28,463 bases of DNA from Methylococcaceae bacterium UBA662. GTDB lineage: Bacteria > Pseudomonadota > Gammaproteobacteria > Methylococcales > Methylomonadaceae. The notes beneath the pieces are model-generated. The model saw nothing but the letters and a program-made list of their open reading frames with translations, made no database searches and had not been told where the DNA came from. Both the position numbers and the translations under genes were made by a program. Of the stretch, positions 8,156-16,936 are shown piece by piece (within the stretch, counting starts at the first letter, position 1; every line of letters begins with the position of its first letter). The stretch is from assembly GCA_002299425.1 (NCBI GenBank), contig DBNW01000030.1, forward strand, positions 1 to 28,463, given 5' to 3'.

Positions 8156-9214
8156 ATGAAAAACAACGACGCGGTTTTAGTGACGGGCGGGGCAGGTTAC
8201 ATCGGCAGTCATACCTGCGTGGAACTCTTAGAGGCAGGTTTTTCGGTTATCGTGGCCGACAATCTATGCAACAGCCGCAGGGGTGCATTAGACAGGGTCC
8301 AGCAAATCACTGGCAAGCCGCTGGTTTTTGTTAACCTGGACCTACGCGACCAGCCCGCGCTGGCCGACTTGTTTGCACAGCATCGCATCGGTACCGTGAT
8401 GCATTTTGCAGGCTTAAAAGCGGTCGGCGAATCTTGCCAAAAACCGCTCGAGTACTATCACAACAACGTGTACGGAACCTTGACATTGTTAGCGGCAATG
8501 CAAGAGGCTGGGGTCAGGCGGATTATTTTTAGTTCATCGGCGACCGTTTATGGGGCATCGGCCACTCCGCCCTACACGGAAGATACACCAATAAGTGCCA
8601 TCAACCCCTACGGCAGCACCAAAGTAGTCATTGAAGGTATTCTGCGCGACCTAGTTCATGCCACTGCCTCAGTGGCAACCCTAAAACCGTGGAAAATTGC
8701 CTTGTTGCGCTATTTCAATCCCATCGGCGCACACCCGAGCGGCCTGATTGGCGAAGATCCCAACGGCATACCCAATAACCTACTGCCTTATTTGTCCCAA
8801 GTAGCGGTTGGTAAGCTGGCGCAATTGTCCGTATTCGGCAATGATTACCCCACACAGGACGGCACCGGCGTCAGAGATTACATCCATGTGGTTGATTTGG
8901 CTCAAGGCCATGTCAAAGCCCTGGACGCCCTAGAAAGTCCGCTGTTTGAAGGGGGCGGATGCAGAGCTTACAACCTAGGAACCGGTACCGGCTACAGCGT
9001 TTTGGAAGTTATCGAAGCGTTTGAAAAAGCCTCCGGCCAGCGCATCGCGTACAACATTGCGCCGCGCCGGGCCGGTGATTTAGCCGAATGCTACGCCAAC
9101 CCTGAACGGGCCTACCGGGAACTGAACTGGAAGGCAGTAAAAACGTTACCCGACATGGTTGCAGATGCATGGCACTGGCAACGCAAAAACCCCCATGGTT
9201 ACGCTTCGGAATAA
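8156..9214 (+). CDS. galE: UDP-glucose 4-epimerase GalE
   Basis: An NAD-dependent epimerase converting UDP-glucose to UDP-galactose, for envelope polysaccharides. The 352 residues are an extended short-chain dehydrogenase: NAD motif GGAGYIGSH at 11-19, catalytic SSSATVYG at 126-133, YxxxK (Tyr152, Lys156), and the family segments LLRYFNPIGAHPSG and GDGTGVRDYIHV-like (QDGTGVRDYIHVVD). The ATG follows the corC stop immediately, so galE is probably the last gene of the miaB-corC transcript. In many gammaproteobacteria the gene after ybeX is lnt; here it is galE. Downstream, galE converges with cmoA across 19 bp. Confidence 0.95.
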   Translation: MKNNDAVLVTGGAGYIGSHTCVELLEAGFSVIVADNLCNSRRGALDRVQQITGKPLVFVNLDLRDQPALADLFAQHRIGTVMHFAGLKAVGESCQKPLEYYHNNVYGTLTLLAAMQEAGVRRIIFSSSATVYGASATPPYTEDTPISAINPYGSTKVVIEGILRDLVHATASVATLKPWKIALLRYFNPIGAHPSGLIGEDPNGIPNNLLPYLSQVAVGKLAQLSVFGNDYPTQDGTGVRDYIHVVDLAQGHVKALDALESPLFEGGGCRAYNLGTGTGYSVLEVIEAFEKASGQRIAYNIAPRRAGDLAECYANPERAYRELNWKAVKTLPDMVADAWHWQRKNPHGYASE

Positions 9215-9221
9215 CCCGTGC

Positions 9222-9241
9222 TGTCAGACCTTGTCAGACCT
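9222..9241. repeat. 10-bp tandem duplication at the galE/cmoA convergence
   Basis: The decamer TGTCAGACCT occurs twice in immediate tandem (9222-9231 and 9232-9241), across the last codons of cmoA (minus strand, stop 9236-9234) and the short gap to galE. On the minus strand the second copy supplies another TGA just beyond the stop. It is probably a small slippage duplication. No terminator hairpin is seen between these convergent genes. Confidence 0.9.
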
Positions 9242-9968
9242 TAAGCGCAATCATACAAACAAAATTTAACCATTGAAAATAAACGTCTCGGTGCTGGAAG
9301 CCAGCCAGTTCCAGCAACTTTAAGTTCTCATCCAAGCGGTACGGTACCAAGACGTTTTCTAGGGCTTCGCGTTTGCGCTGGTTTTCGGTGTCGGTATAAC
9401 CGCCCTGCGCTTTTTTAAAGTGCAAATAATGCCGGATGTAAAGACGGTTGAATACCGAGTCATTGGCCAGCACTTTCTCCGACAACAGCAAAATTCCACC
9501 CGGACACAAGGCCGCAAAAATTTTTTTCAGCAACGCCTCGCGCTCCATGGGGCGAACGAACTGCAACGACCAGTTCAGGAGCACCGCATTGGCGTTTGGC
9601 AACACCGGCATCCCGGTCAAATTCGCCCGCTTTAACACCACACGACCCGAGTCCACATGCACGGCCAATTTGGCGGCCGCTTTTTCCAGCATCGGTGTCG
9701 AATTGTCAAAACCAAAGAAACGAACCGTCGCTGGACACTGCGGATGCCTGACGAAATAATCCAGGCTGGTTCCGGTAGAACACCCTAAATCACACACCAC
9801 CCCGCTTTCCTGAGGCAAAAAGTCCATGACCAAATCGGCCTGTAGACGCTGAATGTCATGGTAAAACGGCACACTTCTAGCGACCATGTCATCAAATACT
9901 TGGGCAACCCGTTCATCAAACGTAAAATCTTGGGGGACGTGTGCGAACAGCGTGTCTTCTAAACTCAT
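9234..9968 (-). CDS. cmoA: Carboxy-S-adenosyl-L-methionine synthase CmoA
   Basis: CmoA makes carboxy-SAM from SAM and prephenate; CmoB then uses it to form cmo5U34 in the wobble position of several tRNAs. The 244 residues align along their length with E. coli CmoA as I recall it: DTLFAH near the start, DFTFDERVAQVFDDMVARSV, the SAM loop VCDLGCSTG, FDNSTPMLEKA, NWSLQFVRP, CPGGILLLSEK and the closing YFQWLNFVCMIALK. The ATG at 9968 is preferred over an in-frame TTG at 9974. The gene starts nine bases after the malQ stop, so it is probably the last gene of the glgC-GH57-malQ transcript. That is an odd place for a tRNA-modification enzyme, and cmoB is not in the window. Confidence 0.88.
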   Translation of the reverse strand: MSLEDTLFAHVPQDFTFDERVAQVFDDMVARSVPFYHDIQRLQADLVMDFLPQESGVVCDLGCSTGTSLDYFVRHPQCPATVRFFGFDNSTPMLEKAAAKLAVHVDSGRVVLKRANLTGMPVLPNANAVLLNWSLQFVRPMEREALLKKIFAALCPGGILLLSEKVLANDSVFNRLYIRHYLHFKKAQGGYTDTENQRKREALENVLVPYRLDENLKLLELAGFQHRDVYFQWLNFVCMIALKV

Positions 9969-9977
9969 CGGCAACGC

Positions 9978-11474
9978 CTAAGGCCGGCGATTAAACAAAT
10001 CCACCCAATGCGCCAACCCGCTTGCTCGTTCTGGAGTTAACTGCTGCCATTGGAAACGCCATTGCCAATTGCCTTCAATAGTACCCGGCGTGTTCATGCG
10101 GTGTTCGGAGCCTAGCTCCAAAATATCTTGCATGGGGATTATGACTAAATTCGCCACTGAAGCTAGGGCAACCTGCATGAGGGCAACGTGCAGGTCATTG
10201 GCCGGAAAGCCTAGGTATTCATAGATGAAATTTTTTTCTTCCGTCCTCAGCTTTTGAGTCCAACCCAATGTCGTATCGTTATCGTGGGTGCCGGTGTAAA
10301 CCACGCTGTTTGCGACATGGTTAATGGGCAAATACGGGTTGTCGTGGCTGCCATCAAAAGCGAACTGCAAAATTTTCATACCCGGCAGGTTAAACTCATC
10401 GCGCAAAACCTCCACGTCCTGGGTAATGATGCCTAAATCTTCGGCAATTAGGGGCAAAGTCTGGAATTCTTGCTTTATGGCCAACAACAACTCTCGACCT
10501 GGGGCCTTAACCCAAGCACCGATTTGTGCGGTAGGTTCATGGGCCGGAATTTCCCAGGACGCCTCTAAACCCCGGAAATGGTCGATACGCAGCATATCAA
10601 ATTGCTCGAATTGCGTCTTCAGCCGCCCCAACCACCATTCAAAACCGGTTTTCTGTAAATAATCCCAATCATAATGGGGATTGCCCCAGCGCTGACCGGT
10701 AGCCGAGAAATAATCCGGGGGCACACCGGCCACCACCTGCATTTCCCCGCTGCCATCCAGTTTAAAAATATTCCGGTTCGCCCAGACATCGGCACTGTCG
10801 TAGGAAACAAAAAGGGGAATGTCGCCAAACAGTAACACCCCGCGCCGATTGGCATAGTCTTTTAACGCCATCCATTGCTGGAAAAATAGGTATTGTTCAA
10901 ACTTGAAACAATCAATAGCGTATTTCAAACGCGCTCTGGCATCTTTAAGAGCCTTTTTTTCCCTATTTTTGTAGGATTCTGGCCATTGGTTCCAACCCAG
11001 CCGGTCGAATTCGTCCCTAAGAGCCATAAACAGGGCGTAATCATCCAGCCAAAAAGCTTTTTCTTGGCAAAAACACTTGAATTTTTTCTTTTGCTCCGTC
11101 TCTGCCCGAGATAAAAAACCTTCAAAGGCTTTTGCCACTAGGCAGTTTTTTCTAAATTTTCCCACCCCTGTGCACTCATTGCAGGTGTCCGAACGCGCCA
11201 GCCAGCCCGCTTCGGTCAAGCTATCAATGTTGATCAGATCGGGGTTTCCGGCATGAGCGGAAAGGCACTGGTACGGCGAACCATCAGAATGGGTGGCCCC
11301 CAGCGGCAGTGTCTGCCATACACTCACCCCGGTATTGTGCAAAAAATCCACAAAATAACGGGCATCCCTGCCTAAGTCCCCATTCTTTCCATTGCCTGGC
11401 AATGAAGTTATGTGCAGCAAAATTCCTGCACGCCGCTTGTTTAAAGTATCGCTCACGCTTCGTCGCCATTCCAT
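9978..11474 (-). CDS. malQ: 4-alpha-glucanotransferase (amylomaltase, GH77)
   Basis: Transfers maltooligosaccharide segments between alpha-1,4-glucans and releases glucose; in glycogen metabolism it recycles short chains. The 498 residues have the GH77 hallmarks: GSPYQCLSAHAGNP (65-78), nucleophile in MLRIDHFRGLE (Asp298), acid/base in LIAEDLG (Glu345) and the transition-state aspartate in YTGTHDNDT (Asp398). It has an uncommon cysteine cluster at 98, 101, 111, 134 and 136 in the N-terminal subdomain. The ATG at 11474 has no clear Shine-Dalgarno sequence; an in-frame GTG at 11456 (VSDTLNKRRAG) is an alternative start. It follows the GH57 gene by 120 bp. Confidence 0.93.
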   Translation of the reverse strand: MEWRRSVSDTLNKRRAGILLHITSLPGNGKNGDLGRDARYFVDFLHNTGVSVWQTLPLGATHSDGSPYQCLSAHAGNPDLINIDSLTEAGWLARSDTCNECTGVGKFRKNCLVAKAFEGFLSRAETEQKKKFKCFCQEKAFWLDDYALFMALRDEFDRLGWNQWPESYKNREKKALKDARARLKYAIDCFKFEQYLFFQQWMALKDYANRRGVLLFGDIPLFVSYDSADVWANRNIFKLDGSGEMQVVAGVPPDYFSATGQRWGNPHYDWDYLQKTGFEWWLGRLKTQFEQFDMLRIDHFRGLEASWEIPAHEPTAQIGAWVKAPGRELLLAIKQEFQTLPLIAEDLGIITQDVEVLRDEFNLPGMKILQFAFDGSHDNPYLPINHVANSVVYTGTHDNDTTLGWTQKLRTEEKNFIYEYLGFPANDLHVALMQVALASVANLVIIPMQDILELGSEHRMNTPGTIEGNWQWRFQWQQLTPERASGLAHWVDLFNRRP

Positions 11475-11594
11475 TTGTTAGTAGGGGGGGGTTAACACAG
11501 GATTGTTACTGTTAAAGCCGTCAGTGCACACAACCCGTCCACACTACAGAGCTATGCACTATCTTTAACCCGTGCAAGGCCAACCACTAGACCC

Positions 11595-13283
11595 TTATTG
11601 TTCAATACCCGGTCGCATTGTGCCGCCCATTGCCGGTGCCCCAGACCCTTGGGTAAAAGACAAACTTAAATAGCCGGGCGGGCGTTCGCCCAAAAGATTG
11701 TAAAGATTGCTCAGATTAAGCCTGAATTGCTTTTCAAACACGCCCACCGCCTCACCCGGATTGTAATCGCCAAACCACCAGAACCAATCCGATCCCTCAC
11801 AAACGGCCAGTTGCAGCTCGGCCACTGCCCGCTCGTGTTCATTCAATCGTTTTTCGGCAACGGCTCGATCAAACGCTTTTTTCACGTCGCCTAGCATATC
11901 CCAAGCCCGATTTTTATCAGCATCGCCTATCCAAGTAGAAAATGTGCCATACACCCAACTGCCGGCCACCAGCCGTTGCAAGGGCTGACAGACCAGTTTG
12001 GCATCTAGGCATTCAGAAAATGTGGTTAATTTGATGTCTGGGTGCGCAGTAAGCTTTTGATACAACGCGTTAAGAAAATAATAGCCGTTGTTGGGAAAGT
12101 ACTCCCAGGCATTTTCGCCGTCCAGTATAATCGAGACGACACTACCCGTGGAAGCTGTTTTGGCAATGTTCTCTAAGTGAGCGATTAAATTATTGACTGC
12201 ATCGTCCCCGTGCCAGGTTGAATACCGAAAGCCTATTAAATCCGACAGGCCATCGTCCCGAAAAAAACATTTAATATCCAAATCGTTCAACTGGAACGGG
12301 TGGTAGGGGAGGAGGCAGGGTTGATTTTCTGGCAGGGTTAAGCTGTTCTGCAAAACGGCACCGCCGCTGGCCACCCAATGAAAACCAAAATCATCCAAAA
12401 TTTCTACGGTCTGCTCACTAATTCCCCCTTCTGAAGGCCAACATCCCTTGGGGGAAAAACCAAAGAACCGCTTAAAAACCTCAATTCCTTTTTCAATGTG
12501 CCAGTAGCTGCGTCCAATCCCATCAGGGTACGCGCCCAACTCCGGCAGACTAACCTCGGGCATGGCCTCGGCTGCACACTGGATATTTAACAACAAGGGG
12601 ATGATGGGATGGGCGTAGGGCGATACGGATAATTCCAATTGCCCGGATTTCACCAAGTTTTTGTAGCGGCACAGCACCTGGGCCAATAATTCACCGATTA
12701 TCTTGACCAGCTCTAGGCGATCGTGCATTAAAAAACCGCTACCTTTTTCGATAAGATGCTGGATCCGGTGATCCTGTCGCTTCACCGTCTCTCCCATCCA
12801 AGCCAAATGGTACCAAACCAAGATATCGGCGATAAACTGGCCATTAATGTAGGCGATGGCATCAAAATTCTGCTCCAGCCAGGCGGACATATCGGCCAGC
12901 TTTTGGAACGCCGGGTAACGGTCGATTTGCCGCTCTCGGTTGGCCCGCAGGCATTCTTTAATCAGCCTTAACGTATCCTCCGGACTGTCTGGCAGCTTTT
13001 CGGCAACCAACGCCGCCAGCAGCGGATCATTAACGCTCTTGCGGGCAGTCAGAAAGCTGTCTACTTGGCTTGCATAATCTTCGATTTGTTCCAACAAAAT
13101 GGGGGCAAAATTCACCACCACTTTTGCGGTTGGGTGGGCCTCTAGGTGGGCGACCATATCGACGTAATCTTTGATGACATGGAGATAGGTCCAAGGCAAT
13201 TTGAATTCGCCGGTTTTCAAGTCGCGGTATTCCGGTTGGTGCATGTGCCAGCAGAGCACCAGCCTAAGCGAGTTTTTCATCAT
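11595..13283 (-). CDS. Glycoside hydrolase family 57 (alpha-amylase / 4-alpha-glucanotransferase type)
   Basis: A 562-residue cytoplasmic GH57 enzyme acting on alpha-glucans. Conserved motifs are in order: WHMHQPEYR near the start (His13, His15), SPYAHPIIPLL at 221-231, the nucleophile in GCWPSEGG (Glu285) and the acid/base in IILDGENAWEYF (Asp388). GH57 covers alpha-amylase, amylopullulanase, 4-alpha-glucanotransferase and branching activities; sequence alone does not separate these here. A dedicated branching enzyme (GlgB) is encoded nearby, so debranching, amylase or glucanotransferase activity is more likely than branching. The ATG is 2 bp from the glgC stop, with an AGG overlapping the glgC end, so the pair is clearly co-transcribed. 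Placement between glgC and malQ implies a role in glycogen turnover. Confidence 0.9.
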   Translation of the reverse strand: MMKNSLRLVLCWHMHQPEYRDLKTGEFKLPWTYLHVIKDYVDMVAHLEAHPTAKVVVNFAPILLEQIEDYASQVDSFLTARKSVNDPLLAALVAEKLPDSPEDTLRLIKECLRANRERQIDRYPAFQKLADMSAWLEQNFDAIAYINGQFIADILVWYHLAWMGETVKRQDHRIQHLIEKGSGFLMHDRLELVKIIGELLAQVLCRYKNLVKSGQLELSVSPYAHPIIPLLLNIQCAAEAMPEVSLPELGAYPDGIGRSYWHIEKGIEVFKRFFGFSPKGCWPSEGGISEQTVEILDDFGFHWVASGGAVLQNSLTLPENQPCLLPYHPFQLNDLDIKCFFRDDGLSDLIGFRYSTWHGDDAVNNLIAHLENIAKTASTGSVVSIILDGENAWEYFPNNGYYFLNALYQKLTAHPDIKLTTFSECLDAKLVCQPLQRLVAGSWVYGTFSTWIGDADKNRAWDMLGDVKKAFDRAVAEKRLNEHERAVAELQLAVCEGSDWFWWFGDYNPGEAVGVFEKQFRLNLSNLYNLLGERPPGYLSLSFTQGSGAPAMGGTMRPGIEQ

Positions 13284-13285
13284 AA

Positions 13286-14554
13286 CTACCTGACGTAATG
13301 CAATTTTTGATCCAGCATATCCGGGGTTACCAAGACCACCCCGCCCTCGCTGATATGGAATTTTTTGCCATCTTCCGCCAAGTTTTCACCGATAACGGTC
13401 CCCTCTGGAATAATGCAGCCTTGCTCGATCACGGTCTTGGTAAGGCGGCAATGACGCCCTATTTCAACATCCGGGAGCACAATGCTGTTTTGCACCAAGC
13501 AATAGGAGTTGACCCGAACATTTGAAAACAAAAGCGAGTGTTTGATTTTTGATCCAGAAACAATGCAGCCGCCTGAAACCATCGAATCCACAGCCTGACC
13601 TCTGCGCCTGTCGTCGTCAAAAACAAATTTGGCCGGCGGCGTTTGCGCTTGGTAGGTCCAAATAGGCCAGGTCTTGTCATACAAATTCAGGTCCGGTTCA
13701 ACACTGACCAGCTCCATGTTGGCCGCCCAGTAGGCATCAATGGTGCCCACATCCCGCCAGTAACTTTGCACACCGGTTTGTAAATTCAAGAACGGATAAG
13801 CACTGACTAGATATTTATCAATGACCGAGGGAATAATATTTTTACCAAAATCATGCTCTGAGTTTTTCGTATCGGCATCTTTAATCAACTGCTCGAACAG
13901 AAAACCGGCATTGAAAATATAAATGCCCATAGAAGCTAAAGCCGTATCGGTTCTGCCTGGCATGACAGGGGGATTTTCCGGTTTTTCCACAAACGCACGA
14001 ACACGGCGGTTATCATCCACGTCCATGACACCAAAAGCACTCGCCTCCTTCAATGAAACCTCGATACAACCGATGGTCAAATCGGCGTTTTTATTGACGT
14101 GATCCAGCAACATAGCGGAATAGTCCATTTTGTAAATGTGATCCCCCGCCAACACCAGAATGTACATCGGTTTGCGCGTTCTAAGGATGTCAATATTTTG
14201 AAAAACCGCATCGGCGGTTCCTTTGTACCAAGAATCTTCGCCGTGACGCTGCTGCGCTGGCATTAGGTCAACGTATTCACCAAACTCACCCCGCAGAAAG
14301 CCCCAGCCTTGCTGAATGTGGCGGATTAAAGAATCGGCCTTGTACTGCGTTAACACCCCAATTTTACGGATGCCTGAGTTAATGCAGTTGGACAACGGGA
14401 AATCAATGATGCGAAATTTACCACCAAACGGCACCGCCGGCTTCGCGCACCAATCGGTCATATTCATCAATCGTGAACCGCGCCCCCCCGCCAGAATCAG
14501 CGCGATCGTGTTTTTGGTTAAGTAATTCACATTCATATTTTTTATTTCAGGCAT
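13286..14554 (-). CDS. glgC: Glucose-1-phosphate adenylyltransferase (ADP-glucose pyrophosphorylase)
   Basis: Makes ADP-glucose from glucose-1-phosphate and ATP, the committed and usually allosteric step of bacterial glycogen synthesis. The 422 residues contain the nucleotide loop LAGGRGSRL (21-29), the regulatory lysine region AKPAVPFGG (Lys39), WYKGTADAV (109-117), DHIYKMDY (138-145), the glucose-1-P site FVEKP (Lys191) and a C-terminal left-handed beta-helix region (about 300-422). I chose the ATG at 14554, which has an excellent AGGAG six to seven bases upstream; a longer reading frame back to 14656 would add 34 unconserved residues and overlap glgB. First gene of the minus arm and divergent from glgB. 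Confidence 0.96.
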   Translation of the reverse strand: MPEIKNMNVNYLTKNTIALILAGGRGSRLMNMTDWCAKPAVPFGGKFRIIDFPLSNCINSGIRKIGVLTQYKADSLIRHIQQGWGFLRGEFGEYVDLMPAQQRHGEDSWYKGTADAVFQNIDILRTRKPMYILVLAGDHIYKMDYSAMLLDHVNKNADLTIGCIEVSLKEASAFGVMDVDDNRRVRAFVEKPENPPVMPGRTDTALASMGIYIFNAGFLFEQLIKDADTKNSEHDFGKNIIPSVIDKYLVSAYPFLNLQTGVQSYWRDVGTIDAYWAANMELVSVEPDLNLYDKTWPIWTYQAQTPPAKFVFDDDRRRGQAVDSMVSGGCIVSGSKIKHSLLFSNVRVNSYCLVQNSIVLPDVEIGRHCRLTKTVIEQGCIIPEGTVIGENLAEDGKKFHISEGGVVLVTPDMLDQKLHYVR

Positions 14555-14644
14555 GGCGTTCTCCTGGCGGAATGAATTCACAATTAGGGTGGCGTTTGGT
14601 AACATTGAAGCAGCAATTATTCTACTACATCGAGGCAAAACCGA

Positions 14645-16822
14645 GTGAAAAAGCAATCGACACTTACCCTGGACGCCGATTCACTGAAAATTATAGCCGC
14701 CAGCCATCACAACCCATTTTCGATTCTAGGCCGCCACCAAAAAAATGGCCAGACCGTCATCAAAGTGTTTTCACCCTTCGCAGAATCAGTCAGTCTCGCC
14801 GACACGGGGAAATCGTTTGAGCGGCTGCCCGGGACGGATTTTTTCGATTATCTGGTCACCGACGAAAAATTACCGCGCCATTACCAATTGCACTGGACCG
14901 ACAAAGAAGGCCGCGCCCACCAACACTACGACCCCTACGACTTCCCCCCACAACTGCCTGAATTTGATCAGCATTTGTTTTCAGAAGGCAGGCATTGGCA
15001 CATTTACCAAAAATTAGGCGCGCACCTTCACACCGTAGACAACATTCCCGGTGTGTTATTTTGTGTCTGGGCACCCAATGCCGGGCGGGTCAGCGTGGTT
15101 GGAGATTTCAACCGTTGGGACGGCCGCTGTCATCCTATGCGTTGTTTAGACAACAACGGTTTGTGGGAGCTGTTCATCCCTGGGGTTGCCGCTGGTTTTT
15201 TGTATAAGTTTGAAATTTTAAATCGACACAGCCAACAATTACTACTTAAATCAGACCCTTACGGCCAACATTTTGAACTTCGTCCGAACACCTCTTCGAT
15301 AGTTCCGGCCGCCAGCCGTCATGTGTGGCGGGACCAAAAATGGCTGCAAGCCCGAAACCACTTCGACTGGCTGCACCAGCCCATGTCTATTTATGAAGTT
15401 CACTTAGGCTCATGGCAACGCGATAATCAGGGCAACTTCCTCAATTACCGTGAACTGGCTCGCCAGTTGGTCGACTATGTAAACCGATTAGGCTTCACCC
15501 ATATCGAATTATTGCCGATCACCGAACACCCGTTGGACGCCTCGTGGGGCTACCAGACCACCGGCTACTTCGCGCCCACCAGTCGTCACGGCACACCCGA
15601 TGATTTCCGTTATTTCGTCGACACCTGCCACCAAAACGGCATTGGCGTCATCCTCGACTGGGTACCCGCCCATTTCCCCAAAGACAGCTATGCTTTGGCC
15701 CGGTTCGACGGCAGTGCTTTGTACGAGCACGAGGACCCGCGTAAAGGTGAACACCGCGATTGGGGAACGCTGATCTACAACTATGGCCGCAATGAAATCA
15801 AAAACTTTCTCTTGTCCAGTGCCTTATTTTGGCTGGAAGAATTTCATTTAGACGGTCTTAGAGTCGATGCCGTCGCTTCGATGCTGTACCTAGACTATTC
15901 GCGTAATCCCAACGACTGGATCCCCAACCAGTACGGCGGCAACGAAAACCTAGAGGCCATTGATTTCCTGCGCGAACTCAACACGGTCACCCATAGCCAA
16001 CACCCTGGCACCGTGATCATGGCAGAAGAATCGACCGCCTGGCCCCAAGTCACCCGCCCCACCTGGGCGGGAGGCTTAGGGTTCTCGATGAAATGGAACA
16101 TGGGCTGGATGCACGACACGCTGGCCTATATGAGCCGGGAGCCTATCCACCGTAAATACCACCACGACAAACTGACGTTTGGTTTGCTGTATGCGTTTAC
16201 GGAAAACTTTACCTTGCCTTTCTCGCATGATGAAGTCGTCCACGGCAAAGGCTCCTTAGTGAACAAGATGCCGGGGGACCAATGGCAACGGTTCGCCAAC
16301 CTGCGCTTGCTCTACACCTTCATGTTCACCTACCCCGGCAAGAAACTGCTGTTTATGGGCTGCGAATTTGGCCAAGGCACCGAATGGAATTTCAACCGCC
16401 CCCTGGACTGGTACGTTTTAGATTATCCCCATCACCAAGGCATACAAACCTTGGTCAAAGATTTGAACCAGCTATACAAATCAGAACCGGCCTTGCACCA
16501 ACATGACTTCGACCACCACGGCTTTGACTGGATTGATTGCCACGATGTGCAGCAATCCATCATCAGTTACCGGCGCAAGCACGACGACCAAGACTTGGTG
16601 GTTGTCCTCAACTTTACCCCCATCCCCCGCGAAAACTACCGGATTGGCGTCCCACAAGCAGGCACTTACACGGAAATTTTTAATTCCGATTCGTCTTATT
16701 ACGATGGCGGCAACATGGGCAATGGCTTCGCCATTGCCGAACCTAGGCCGTGGATGAACAACTCCCATTCCATCAGCATCACTTTACCTCCACTGGCCGG
16801 TGTCCTATTAAAAATACTGTGA
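14645..16822 (+). CDS. glgB: 1,4-alpha-glucan branching enzyme (GH13, CBM48)
   Basis: Introduces alpha-1,6 branches into glycogen. The 725 residues have an N-terminal branching-enzyme module (HHNPFSILGRH at 21-31), a CBM48 domain (about 130-225, VSVVGDFNRWDGR) and a GH13 barrel with all motifs: nucleophile in GLRVDAVASM (Asp408), acid/base in VIMAEEST (Glu461), transition-state stabiliser in PFSHDEVVHGKGS (Asp529), and a C-terminal beta domain. The start is a GTG at 14645, with GAGG about nine bases upstream, giving the expected N-terminus. It diverges from glgC across 90 bp and is followed by glgA after 114 bp. Confidence 0.96.
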   Translation: MKKQSTLTLDADSLKIIAASHHNPFSILGRHQKNGQTVIKVFSPFAESVSLADTGKSFERLPGTDFFDYLVTDEKLPRHYQLHWTDKEGRAHQHYDPYDFPPQLPEFDQHLFSEGRHWHIYQKLGAHLHTVDNIPGVLFCVWAPNAGRVSVVGDFNRWDGRCHPMRCLDNNGLWELFIPGVAAGFLYKFEILNRHSQQLLLKSDPYGQHFELRPNTSSIVPAASRHVWRDQKWLQARNHFDWLHQPMSIYEVHLGSWQRDNQGNFLNYRELARQLVDYVNRLGFTHIELLPITEHPLDASWGYQTTGYFAPTSRHGTPDDFRYFVDTCHQNGIGVILDWVPAHFPKDSYALARFDGSALYEHEDPRKGEHRDWGTLIYNYGRNEIKNFLLSSALFWLEEFHLDGLRVDAVASMLYLDYSRNPNDWIPNQYGGNENLEAIDFLRELNTVTHSQHPGTVIMAEESTAWPQVTRPTWAGGLGFSMKWNMGWMHDTLAYMSREPIHRKYHHDKLTFGLLYAFTENFTLPFSHDEVVHGKGSLVNKMPGDQWQRFANLRLLYTFMFTYPGKKLLFMGCEFGQGTEWNFNRPLDWYVLDYPHHQGIQTLVKDLNQLYKSEPALHQHDFDHHGFDWIDCHDVQQSIISYRRKHDDQDLVVVLNFTPIPRENYRIGVPQAGTYTEIFNSDSSYYDGGNMGNGFAIAEPRPWMNNSHSISITLPPLAGVLLKIL

Positions 16823-16860
16823 TCCAAACAATCGCTTTGGACAGCTTTAAGTATTACCGA

Positions 16861-16879
16861 AGCGAGACGCTGTTTTTTT
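16861..16879 (+). terminator. Weak hairpin plus T tract between glgB and glgA
   Basis: A 4-bp stem (AGCG 16861-16864 with CGCT 16868-16871, 3-nt loop) is followed by a G and seven Ts (16873-16879). The stem is short, so it could be a weak or partial terminator setting the glgB:glgA ratio, or may not function at all. Confidence 0.25.
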
Positions 16880-16936
16880 GCTCTGCTTGACCCGACAAAA
16901 CCGGTAAAAATTTGCCGAGAAACACCAGGAAACGCT

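Noticed and set aside
11484..11491. Run of eight G just upstream of malQ (eight C on the coding strand) as a phase-variable tract
   Set aside because: It is outside the coding region and not between promoter elements I can identify; one tract of eight is weak evidence for phase variation.
14555..14644. Divergent promoters between glgC and glgB
   Set aside because: Promoters must exist here or nearby, but the best plus-strand pair (TTGGTA, 16 bp, TATTCT) is weak and no good pair was seen on the minus strand, so none is listed.
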